21,202 nucleotides of DNA, taken from CADCTB01 sp035494015 (GTDB lineage: Bacteria; Actinomycetota; Acidimicrobiia; Acidimicrobiales; AC-14). The stretch is from contig DATJHJ010000073.1 in the NCBI GenBank assembly GCA_035494015.1, positions 1 to 21,202 on the forward strand, read 5' to 3'. The notes under the pieces are model-generated. The model saw nothing but the letters and a program-made list of their open reading frames with translations, was not told where the DNA came from and did not search any database. This document shows, in pieces, positions 13,489 through 21,202 of this stretch; the stretch's first letter is position 1, and each line of letters opens with the position of its first letter. Both the position numbers and the translations under genes were made by a program.

Positions 13489-13820
13489 CCTTGGCGGGAG
13501 TGGTGCAGTGCGCCGAGCGCTGAACATACGGTGGCTCTCAGATCGTCATAGGGCAGGGATGCCGCAGCTGCGGTGGCCCCGAAGAGGTAGGCGCCCGGAC
13601 GCAGGTCGCCCACGACTTCTCGGGCGATCGCTCGTAGCCGGCGACGGAGCAGGTTACGGGCGACCGCACCGCCGGTCTTGCGGCCGATGGCAAAGGCGAC
13701 GCGGGGTGGTACGGCAGGATCGCCAGCCACCCAGGTTATCGTCAGCGGCCCCCGTCTCACGCGCCGGCCCCGGCGCCGCAGGGCCTCGAACGTGGCCCGG
13801 TCACGAACGGCCCAGATCAG
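13485..13820 (-). CDS. rnpA: Ribonuclease P protein component (CTG start)
   Basis: The basic protein subunit of RNase P, which matures tRNA 5' ends together with the rnpB RNA (not in this window). The 111 residues fit the family (usually 110-125). The start region RDRATFEALRRRGRRVRRGPL and the RNR-like motif FAIGRKTGGAVARNLLRRRLRAIARE are clear. No ATG, GTG or TTG exists in frame near the family N-terminus; the next GTG would delete the start of the domain. A CTG at 13820 forms CTGA with the rpmH stop, the same 4-nt NTGA overlap used by yidD and yidC. CTG initiation is therefore the best reading. Confidence 0.88.
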   Translation of the reverse strand: MIWAVRDRATFEALRRRGRRVRRGPLTITWVAGDPAVPPRVAFAIGRKTGGAVARNLLRRRLRAIAREVVGDLRPGAYLFGATAAAASLPYDDLRATVCSALGALHHSRQG

Positions 13821-13951
13821 GCCGACAGGCTGTGGCGACCCTTGCGCCGCCGGGCCGACAGGATGGCCCGGCCCGCCTTGGTCGACATGCGGTGGCGGAA
13901 CCCGTGGCGCTTCGCCCGCTTCCGGACGTTCGGCTGGAATGTGCGCTTCAA
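13817..13951 (-). CDS. rpmH: 50S ribosomal protein L34
   Basis: A complete 44-residue L34: KRTFQPNVRKRAKRHGFRHRM followed by STKAGRAILSARRRKGRHSLSA, essentially identical in form to the family. The TTG start at 13951 has GGGGAG at good spacing. It begins the minus-strand operon rpmH-rnpA-yidD-yidC-jag, divergent from dnaA. Its leader is a tandem repeat that carries two more copies of the Shine-Dalgarno region. Confidence 0.97.
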   Translation of the reverse strand: MKRTFQPNVRKRAKRHGFRHRMSTKAGRAILSARRRKGRHSLSA

Positions 13952-13960
13952 CCTGTGGCC

Positions 13961-14023
13961 TCCCCGGCAACTCTGCTCCCCGGCGAACTCTGCTTCCCGG
14001 CGACTTGGAATCCCCGGGCGAAC
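13961..14023 (-). repeat. Tandem 16-17 bp repeat in the rpmH leader
   Basis: Four head-to-tail units read on the plus strand from 13961, 13977, 13994 and 14011; each starts TCCCCGG or TTCCCGG and the first two end in ACTCTGC. On the mRNA strand each unit carries GCCGGGGA or GCCGGGAA, i.e. a Shine-Dalgarno-like segment; the last one serves the rpmH TTG. Confidence 0.8.
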
Positions 14024-14079
14024 GGTGCGGTCCCGGTGCAACGACGCGCGTCGACGGCGAGCGCCTACGGGCGACTACC

Positions 14080-14109
14080 AGGGTAGAGCCCACCGGCCCC
14101 CCTCGCCAA
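14080..14109 (-). promoter_or_regulatory. Candidate rpmH operon promoter
   Basis: On the minus strand TTGGCG (14104-14109) and TACCCT (14080-14085) are 18 nt apart and would give a leader of about 120 nt running through the tandem repeat. Only moderate matches to consensus. Confidence 0.35.
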
Positions 14110-14336
14110 CCAGCGACCGCGGCGGGGGACGCGCCCCCGGCCCGGCGACCCGTCGGCCGGCTGCTCGGCCGCGACATGCGTTGCGCCGCAACCGAAATCG
14201 ACCGAGAAGGCGCTTTTCCCGGGGCCAACCCGGTGCTACGTTCTGCGGACGCCCGGGCCAAACCGGTCCGGGCAGCGCTCACTTCCCTGGCTCTACCAGT
14301 TTCGACGGCGACGTAAGTTTCCGACGCCGTTCCACG

Positions 14337-14368
14337 TTATCCACACCTGTGGGCAATCTTGTGGACAC
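14337..14368 (+). promoter_or_regulatory. Pair of DnaA boxes upstream of dnaA
   Basis: TTATCCACA at 14337-14345 is a perfect DnaA box. TGTGGACAC at 14360-14368 is its inverted partner with one mismatch to the actinobacterial TTGTCCACA form. They lie 23 bp apart and end 22 nt before the dnaA start, a typical place for autoregulation of dnaA. Confidence 0.8.
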
Positions 14369-14390
14369 TTTGTACCGGGGAGGTTCCGAA

Positions 14391-15773
14391 GTGGCAGGGG
14401 CGGAACGTCTGTGGGGCGCCTGCGTAGGCGTGCTGCGCAACGAAGTGCCGGACAGCATCTGGAACACGTGGTTGGCCTCGGCCCGCCCGCAGACCCTGAT
14501 CGACCATCGGCTGACCCTCACCGTGCCCAGCCCGCTGGCCAAGGAACGGATCGAGGCCCGGTACCTGGAGCTGGTCACCGACGTGGTCAGCGACGTGGCC
14601 GGCGAGGCCCACGAGGTGGTCCTCGAAGTGCGCACCGATCCCGCGGCGCCGGAGGAGGAACTGGACCTGTCGCGGCCCGAGCTGGAGTTCAGCGGTCCAC
14701 CGATCCGCACCGGCGGTGGGGGAGCGGTGGCCACCACCCTGCCCGAGATCAGCCTCAACCCGGCCTACACGTTCGAGAACTTCGTCATCGGTGAGTCGAA
14801 CCGCTTCGCCCACGCCGCCGCCTTGGCCGTGGCCGAGCAGCCGGCCAAGTCGTACAACCCCCTGTTCATCTACGGGGACACCGGCCTGGGCAAGACCCAC
14901 CTGCTCCACGCCATCGGTCACTACGTCCGCCAGCACCTGCCCGACGTGGTCGTGCGCTATGTCTCGACCGAACACTTCTTGAACGACTTCATCGACGCCA
15001 TCCGTACCAACGCCACCTCGGCGTTCAAGATGCGCTACCGCGGGTGCGACGTGCTGCTGGTCGACGACGTCCAGCTCATCCAGCACAAGGAGCGGTTCCA
15101 GGAGGAGTTCTTCCACACCTTCGACTTCCTGCACAGCGCCGGCCGCCAGATCGTGCTGTCCTCGGACCGCCCGCCTAAGGAGATGGCCATCCTGGAGGAC
15201 CGGCTGCGCAGTCGGTTCGTGTCCGGGCTGCTCACCGACGTGCAGCCGCCCGACGTCGAGACCCGCCTGGCCATCCTGCGCAAGAAGGCCGAGCGCGAGC
15301 CGGTGGCGGCGCCCGACGACGTCCTGTCCTACATCGCCACCCACATCACCAACAACATCCGCGAGCTTGAAGGGGCCCTGCACCGGGTCCTGGCCTACTC
15401 CAGCATCAACCGCGTGGCCCTGACCCTGCCGGTGGCCACCCAGGTCCTGGGCGACCTCATCACCGCCAACGTCCCCCGGCCCATCACCCCCAAGCTCATC
15501 CTGGACGCCACCGCCGACATGTTCGGCCTGTCCATCGAGGATCTGCGGGGCAAGAGCCGCAGCCGCCCGCTGGTCACCGCCCGCCAGATCGCCATGTACG
15601 TCCTGCGGGAGATGACCGACTTCTCCTACCCGGCCATCGGCCGCGAGTTCGGCGACCGCGACCACACCACGGTCATGCACGCGGTGACCAAGATCTCCAA
15701 GCTGATGGCCGAGCGACGGGCCATCTACGACCAGGTGACCGAGCTCATGACCCGCCTGAAGACCGGTGCATGA
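14391..15773 (+). CDS. dnaA: Chromosomal replication initiator DnaA
   Basis: A 460-residue AAA+ initiator. Domain I about 1-80 (LWGACVGVLRNEVPDSIWNTWL), a short linker domain II (about 82-120), and the AAA+ core with Walker A GDTGLGKTH (162-170), Walker B LLVDDVQ (222-228), sensor I SSDRPP and RLRSRF (271-276). Domain IV has the DnaA signature FGDRDHTTVMHAV (420-432). Domain II is much shorter than in Streptomyces. The GTG at 14391 has GGGGAGG 7 nt upstream; a GTG ten codons earlier lies inside a DnaA box and is less likely. DnaA boxes before and degenerate boxes after the gene fit control by its own product. Confidence 0.97.
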   Translation: MAGAERLWGACVGVLRNEVPDSIWNTWLASARPQTLIDHRLTLTVPSPLAKERIEARYLELVTDVVSDVAGEAHEVVLEVRTDPAAPEEELDLSRPELEFSGPPIRTGGGGAVATTLPEISLNPAYTFENFVIGESNRFAHAAALAVAEQPAKSYNPLFIYGDTGLGKTHLLHAIGHYVRQHLPDVVVRYVSTEHFLNDFIDAIRTNATSAFKMRYRGCDVLLVDDVQLIQHKERFQEEFFHTFDFLHSAGRQIVLSSDRPPKEMAILEDRLRSRFVSGLLTDVQPPDVETRLAILRKKAEREPVAAPDDVLSYIATHITNNIRELEGALHRVLAYSSINRVALTLPVATQVLGDLITANVPRPITPKLILDATADMFGLSIEDLRGKSRSRPLVTARQIAMYVLREMTDFSYPAIGREFGDRDHTTVMHAVTKISKLMAERRAIYDQVTELMTRLKTGA

Positions 15774-15992
15774 CGGGGGGTGGAGCAGTGGACGAACCGT
15801 GCGCGAAGGCCGTTCCTACCCACACCCAAACCTCGTCAATGTCCCACCCCTGTGGGAGCATGGGGACAGCTGGGGACGGCGCCAAGCGCTCCGACCTGCG
15901 GCAACGGTCGCTTTCCCACAATCCACACCCCCTACTGCTCCCTCTTCCTTTGAGATCTCCAATACAGAGAAAGCAGAGCTGAGGTACCCGCT
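15774..15992. other. oriC: Probable replication origin oriC (dnaA-dnaN spacer)
   Basis: A 219-base non-coding gap. DnaA-box-like 9-mers with 7 of 9 matches to TTATCCACA occur at 15816-15824 (CTACCCACA), 15912-15920 (TTTCCCACA) and 15919-15927 (CAATCCACA). A TCCCAC/GTGGGA inverted repeat lies at 15842-15857. Three in-phase 10-mers, TGTGGGAGCA, TGGGGACAGC and TGGGGACGGC, fill 15851-15880. The last 50 bases (about 15938-15980) are clearly poorer in G+C than the rest of the window, as expected of an unwinding element. Position and box content match actinobacterial origins; no box is perfect. Confidence 0.7.
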
Positions 15993-17087
15993 GTGAAGTT
16001 CCGAGCCGAGCGTGACGTCCTCCTCGACGCCTTTGCCACCGCGGCCCGCGCCGCAGCCACCCGTGGCGGCGCCCTCCCGGCCCTGTCCGGGGTGCGCCTC
16101 GAGGTCAAGGCCGACATGCTGCACCTGGCCGGGTCGGACCTGGACCTGACCGTCCAGGTCGAGGCCACGGTCGCCGGGCTGTCCGAGGGCGTCTGCGTGC
16201 TGCCCGCCCGCCTGGGCACCGACATCATCCGGTCCCTGGAGCCGGGGGCGGTCACCCTCTCCCTGGAGGGCAGCGAGGCGGTCATCTCCGCCGGGCGATC
16301 GCAGTTCAGCGTCCGGGTGCTGCCGGCCGAGGAGTTCCTCCGCCTGCCCGAGTCGGCGGCCGACGCCGTCACCCTGGACGCCAGCGCCCTGGCCGCCGCC
16401 CTGAGCCAGGTGGTGCGGGCCGCCAGCCGGGACGACGCCCGGCCCATCCTGGCCGGTGTCCTCATGACCGCCGAGCCGGCCGGCCTGCGCCTGGTCGCCA
16501 CCGACTCCTACCGGCTGGCCATGCGCGACCTCCCGGGCACCACCCTGCTGGCCGAGGGGCAGCACGTCCTGGTGCCGGCCCGGGCCCTGGGCGAGCTGGG
16601 CCGCGTCCTGTCCGGCGCCGAGCAGGTGACCCTGCGCCTGGGGGCCGACCAGGCCAGCTTCGAAGTCGGGCCGGTCCGGGTCACCACCCGGCTCATCGAG
16701 GGGGAGTTCCCGAACTACCGCCAGCTGGTGCCGAGCGGCTACCCCAACCGCCTCACCGTGGGCAAGGAGCCCCTGCTCGACGCGGTGCGCCGGGTCAAGC
16801 TGCTGGCCCGGGAGGCCACGCCGATCCGCCTGGCCCTGCGCCCGGACGGGCTGGAGCTCACCGCCGTCACCCACGACGTGGGCCAGGCCCGGGAAGACCT
16901 GGACGCCAAGTACGAGGGCAGCGAGATGGTCGTGGCCTTCAACCCCGAGTTCCTGATCGACGGTGTCGACGCCACCCCGGGCGACGACGTGGTCCTGGAG
17001 ACGCTCGACTCCCTCAAGCCCGCCACCCTGCGGGCCACCGAGGGCACGGATTTCCTGTACCTGCTCATGCCGGTACGCGTCTCGTAA
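15993..17087 (+). CDS. dnaN: DNA polymerase III sliding clamp (beta subunit)
   Basis: A 364-residue clamp of normal length that encircles DNA and tethers the replicative polymerase. It starts MKFRAERDVLLDAFATAARAA, contains the domain 2 stretch RPILAGVLMTAEPAGLRLVATDSYRLAMRDLP, and ends with the canonical LLMPVRVS. Three equal domains can be followed. The GTG at 15993 has GAGCTGAGG upstream. It follows the probable origin and precedes recF by 3 nt, forming a dnaN-recF-DUF721 transcription unit. Confidence 0.97.
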   Translation: MKFRAERDVLLDAFATAARAAATRGGALPALSGVRLEVKADMLHLAGSDLDLTVQVEATVAGLSEGVCVLPARLGTDIIRSLEPGAVTLSLEGSEAVISAGRSQFSVRVLPAEEFLRLPESAADAVTLDASALAAALSQVVRAASRDDARPILAGVLMTAEPAGLRLVATDSYRLAMRDLPGTTLLAEGQHVLVPARALGELGRVLSGAEQVTLRLGADQASFEVGPVRVTTRLIEGEFPNYRQLVPSGYPNRLTVGKEPLLDAVRRVKLLAREATPIRLALRPDGLELTAVTHDVGQAREDLDAKYEGSEMVVAFNPEFLIDGVDATPGDDVVLETLDSLKPATLRATEGTDFLYLLMPVRVS

Positions 17088-17090
17088 CTC

Positions 17091-18173
17091 TTGCGGCTCA
17101 CCCGCCTTTGGCTGCACGACTTCCGTAATTACACGTCGGCGGAGCTGGCCCTCCCGCCCGGGTTGACCGTCGTGCGGGGCACCAACGGCGAGGGCAAGAC
17201 CAGCCTGCTGGAGGGGATCGGCTACCTGGCCAGCCTGGCCTCGTTCCGGGGGGTGCCGGCCGACGCCCTGGTGCGCGAGGGCTGCGCCCAAGCCGTGGTC
17301 CGGGGCGAAGGGGAGCGGGCCGGTCGCCAGCTGCTGGTGGAGGCCGAGGTCACGCCCGGGGGCCGGGGCCGGGTCAGCGTGAACAAGCAGCGGCTGCGCC
17401 GGGGCGCCGACCTGCTGGACGCCCTGCGGGTCAGCGTGTTCTCCCCCGACGACCTGGAGCTGGTCAAGGGCGGCCCGGCTGCCCGCCGGCGGTACCTGGA
17501 CGACACCCTCGTCGCCCTGTCGCCCAAGCACGACGCCCTGCGCCGCGACCTGGAGCGCATCCTGCGCCAGCGCACGGCCCTGCTGCGCCAGTCCGGGGGC
17601 CGCCTCAGCCCCGACATCGCCACCACCCTCGACGTCTGGGACGCCAAGCTGACCACCACCGGGACCGCCCTGGCTGACGCCCGGGCCGCCCTGGTCGCCC
17701 AGCTGGAGCCGGCCCTGGCCAAGGCGTATGCCGACCTGGCGCCGGCCCGGGGCACCGTCAATGCCGCCTACGACGCGCCCTGGCGGGCCGGCGGCGGCCT
17801 GGCTGCGGCGCTGGCCGCGGCCCGCACCGAAGAGCTGCGCCGCGGCGTCTGCCTGGTCGGCCCCCACCGTGACGACCTGGCCCTGCGGGTCAACGCCATG
17901 CCCGCCCGCACCCACGCCTCCCAGGGCGAGCAGCGGTCGCTGGCCCTGGCCCTGCGCCTGGCCGCCCACCGGCTGGTGGCCGACGCTCTCGACGAGTCGC
18001 CCATCCTGCTGCTCGACGACGTGTTCTCCGAGCTGGACCCCGGCCGCACCGAGGCCCTGCTGCACCACCTCCCCCCCGGCCAGGCCGTGCTCACCACCGC
18101 CGGTCCCGTCCCGGCCGGCGCCACCCCCGACCTGACCGTGTCGGTCGTTGCCGGCTCGCTGCGCGCCCCGTGA
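17091..18173 (+). CDS. recF: DNA replication and repair protein RecF
   Basis: A 360-residue SMC-like ATPase of the RecFOR gap-repair pathway that helps load RecA. The N-terminus LRLTRLWLHDFRNY is typical. Walker A GTNGEGKT is at 30-37, the signature SQGEQRSLALALRLAAHRL follows the DLALRVN region, and Walker B ILLLDDVFSELDPGR is near 304-318. The TTG at 17091 lies 3 nt after the dnaN stop with no clear Shine-Dalgarno of its own, so translation is probably coupled. The stop overlaps the next gene (GTGA). Confidence 0.96.
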   Translation: MRLTRLWLHDFRNYTSAELALPPGLTVVRGTNGEGKTSLLEGIGYLASLASFRGVPADALVREGCAQAVVRGEGERAGRQLLVEAEVTPGGRGRVSVNKQRLRRGADLLDALRVSVFSPDDLELVKGGPAARRRYLDDTLVALSPKHDALRRDLERILRQRTALLRQSGGRLSPDIATTLDVWDAKLTTTGTALADARAALVAQLEPALAKAYADLAPARGTVNAAYDAPWRAGGGLAAALAAARTEELRRGVCLVGPHRDDLALRVNAMPARTHASQGEQRSLALALRLAAHRLVADALDESPILLLDDVFSELDPGRTEALLHHLPPGQAVLTTAGPVPAGATPDLTVSVVAGSLRAP

Positions 18174-18496
18174 CCTGGCGCCCGCTGCCCGAGCCCGGCG
18201 GCCCTCCGCCCCGCCGGCTGGCCGCGTCGCTCGACGCCGTCACCCGCAACCTGGGCGGCGCCGGCGGGCCCGCCCTCGTCAAGCTCCTCGCCGACTGGCC
18301 GGGCGTGGTGGGCGACCAGTTGGCGGCCCACTCCTGGCCCCTCGCCCTGCGGGCCGGCACCCTCACGATCGCCGCCGACGAGGCGGCCTGGGGGGCGCAG
18401 CTGCGGTGGTTGGAAACCGACCTCCTGGGCCGGCTGGAGCACACGCTCGGGCCCGCCGTCGTGACTCGCATCGCGGTGCGCGTTCGCCCCCGGTAA
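18170..18496 (+). CDS. DUF721 family protein, DciA-like
   Basis: A 108-residue protein with the DUF721 core: a helical start, LADWPGVVGDQLAAHSWPLALRAGTLTIAADEAAWGAQLRWLETDLLGRLEHTLG and a C-terminal VTRIAVRVRP. DUF721 includes DciA, the ancestral DnaB helicase-loading factor of bacteria without DnaC or DnaI. The gene between recF and gyrB in actinobacteria is the usual DciA locus. The GTG at 18170 overlaps the recF stop. It is short: the N-terminal part before the KH-like core is only about 35 residues. The assignment as DciA rests on family and position. Confidence 0.86.
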   Translation: MTWRPLPEPGGPPPRRLAASLDAVTRNLGGAGGPALVKLLADWPGVVGDQLAAHSWPLALRAGTLTIAADEAAWGAQLRWLETDLLGRLEHTLGPAVVTRIAVRVRPR

Positions 18497-18617
18497 TCCG
18501 GCGTTCTGGTATTCTTGCATCAGTGGGATTCAGGCCGATGACCAGCAGTTTTGGCGCCTGAGACCCCCTTCTCGACCTCCCCGGTCGACTCGCACATTCT
18601 TCGTAGAAAGGCCGCGC
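18497..18617. other. Spacer before gyrB
   Basis: A 121-base gap without a gene. A TATTCT hexamer at 18510-18515 preceded by TGG could be an extended -10, but no -35 matches, so the gyrB promoter is not fixed. AAAGG before the gyrB GTG serves as ribosome binding site. Confidence 0.35.
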
Positions 18618-20546
<1,929 letters not shown>

Positions 20547-20717
20547 CGGTTCAGGCTCGCCGCGCTCGCCCCCGCCCTCGTCGGGCGCGGTCTCTGCTTC
20601 TCGCGCCGCGTCGGGTGGACGTGCGGCCTCCGGCCGCGCTCATCGACGTTCCGACTCGCCAAGCCTCGCTGCGCTCGGCGGCTCGCCGGCTCTCACCGGG
20701 ATCTTGGAGGTTCGCTG
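20547..20717. other. GC-rich spacer between gyrB and gyrA
   Basis: These 171 bases carry no convincing gene. They contain two near-copies of a 15-mer (20554-20568 and 20663-20677, 13 of 15 identical, core CTCGCNGCGCTCG), a GCGGCC-TCC-GGCCGC hairpin (20623-20637) and a CGGCG-GCT-CGCCG hairpin (20676-20688). GGAGG at 20706-20710 is the gyrA ribosome binding site. Confidence 0.55.
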
Positions 20718-21202
20718 GTGTCTGAGCAGCAGCCGCCGTTGGAATTTGGGGATGTGGAGCCCATTGAGCTGCAGACGGAGATGGAGCAGTCGTATCTCAT
20801 CTACGCGCTGTCGACCATCACGGCCCGGGCCCTGCCGGACGTGCGGGACGGGCTCAAGCCGGTGCACCGGCGCATCCTCTGGGACATGTTCGACCAGGGG
20901 TTCCGGCCCGACCGGACCATGGTCAAGTGCGCCCGCATCACCGGCCACGTCATGGGCCAGTACCACCCCCACGGGAACCAGGCCATCTACGACGCCTTGG
21001 TCCGGATGGCCCAGCCCTTCAGCCTGCGCCACCCCCTGATCGACTTCCACGGCAACTACGGCTCGCCCGAGTTCGAAGCGGCGGCCGAGCGCTACACCGA
21101 GTCCCGCCTCAGCCAGTTGGCCATGCAGATGCTGGCCGGGATCGACGAGGACACGGTCGACTTCGTGGACAACTACTCGGGGGACTTCACCGAGCCGAGC
21201 GT
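20718..21202 (+). CDS. gyrA: DNA gyrase subunit A (partial, right edge)
   Basis: The first 161 codons of a type IIA topoisomerase breakage-reunion subunit. Seen: SYLIYALSTITARALPDVRDGLKPVHRRIL, the helix-turn-helix with KCARITGHVMGQYHPHG (about 70-86), the catalytic tyrosine Y126 next to R125 in ERYTESRL, and ITARALPDVRDGLKPVHRR typical of the family. The resistance-determining loop reads HPHGNQAIYD instead of HPHGDSAVYD: N87 and Q88 replace E. coli D82 and S83, while the acidic D92 (E. coli D87) is kept. The gene continues off the window, so the GyrA box that would separate GyrA from ParC cannot be seen; gyrase is inferred from position after gyrB. The GTG at 20718 has GGAGG 7 nt before it. 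Confidence 0.9.
   Translation, partial: MSEQQPPLEFGDVEPIELQTEMEQSYLIYALSTITARALPDVRDGLKPVHRRILWDMFDQGFRPDRTMVKCARITGHVMGQYHPHGNQAIYDALVRMAQPFSLRHPLIDFHGNYGSPEFEAAAERYTESRLSQLAMQMLAGIDEDTVDFVDNYSGDFTEPS

Larger units (their letters stand above)
13952..14390. other. rpmH/dnaA divergent control region
   Basis: These 439 bases hold no gene. From left to right: the rpmH leader repeat (13961-14023), a candidate rpmH promoter (14080-14109), a weak plus-strand TTTTCC-N17-TACGTT pair (14214-14242) that might serve dnaA, an ACGGCG/CGCCGT inverted repeat (14305-14330), and two DnaA boxes (14337-14345 and 14360-14368) just before dnaA. Part of the origin could lie here, though the dnaA-dnaN gap is the more usual site in actinobacteria. 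Confidence 0.6.

Noticed and set aside
13842..14390. In-frame upstream extension of dnaA through the rpmH region
   Set aside because: The extra sequence lacks DnaA similarity, crosses DnaA boxes and opposes rpmH; the GTG at 14391 has a strong ribosome binding site.
14463..14475. CACGTG inside dnaA as a second parS
   Set aside because: The flanks (AACACGTGGTT) do not match parS outside the six-base core; the same holds for CACGTG sites in hpt and yidD.
15766..15996. Short plus-strand frames in the dnaA-dnaN gap
   Set aside because: Codon use is unlike neighbouring genes, no ribosome binding site, and the region has DnaA-box-like repeats and the features of an origin.
15816..18068. Very long minus-strand frame opposite dnaN and recF
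   Set aside because: GC-driven antisense shadow, rich in Gln/Gly/His/Val with no domain.

Overview
The window is a GC-rich actinobacterial chromosome segment that spans the replication origin. The signs are strong GC preference at third codon positions, mostly GTG/TTG starts, a SigR/RsrA-type redox sigma pair, a DUF2342 metalloprotease, and the gene order parB-parA-rsmG-jag-yidC-yidD-rnpA-rpmH facing dnaA-dnaN-recF-DUF721-gyrB-gyrA. A deep-branching actinobacterial lineage such as Acidimicrobiia is plausible, but that is inference; no rRNA gene is present to test it.

Layout. (1) 1-4269, minus strand: a tightly packed operon of a 47-aa membrane protein, DUF2342 metalloprotease, tilS, hpt and ftsH (ftsH cut by the left edge). 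(2) 4270-4604: no gene, only hairpins. (3) 4605-5638, minus strand: sigR-like sigma factor, its zinc anti-sigma factor, and a 62-aa C-C-C-H zinc protein. (4) 5828-8434, plus strand: an unknown 104-aa hydrophilic protein followed by a strong terminator, a two-helix membrane protein with a GAF-like domain, an unknown 58-aa protein with an excellent ribosome binding site, and a YibE/F-family membrane protein whose stop codon interlocks with that of parB. (5) 8431-13951, minus strand: parB, parA, parS, rsmG, jag/khpB, yidC, yidD, rnpA, rpmH. (6) 13952-14390: divergent rpmH/dnaA control region with perfect and near-perfect DnaA boxes. (7) 14391-21202, plus strand: dnaA, probable oriC (15774-15992), dnaN, recF, a DUF721/DciA-like gene, gyrB, and the first 161 codons of gyrA.

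How it fits together. The right half encodes initiation (DnaA), clamp (DnaN), a likely helicase-loading factor (DUF721), gap repair (RecF) and supercoiling control (GyrAB). The central minus-strand operon links origin segregation (ParAB and parS) with ribosome and RNA maturation (RsmG, RnpA, L34) and membrane insertion (YidC, YidD, Jag). The left operon adds tRNA-Ile lysidine formation, purine salvage and membrane proteolysis.

Most notable observations: non-canonical residues at the quinolone-pocket positions of both gyrase subunits; a parA promoter that appears to give a leaderless transcript, with a CACGTG palindrome in its spacer next to a consensus parS; a tandem Shine-Dalgarno-bearing repeat in front of rpmH; an apparent CTG start for rnpA; and several small genes below usual ORF cut-offs. 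I did not find a convincing wholly new multi-gene system. The best candidates for undescribed function are the three small proteins (104, 58 and 62 aa) and the GAF membrane protein.
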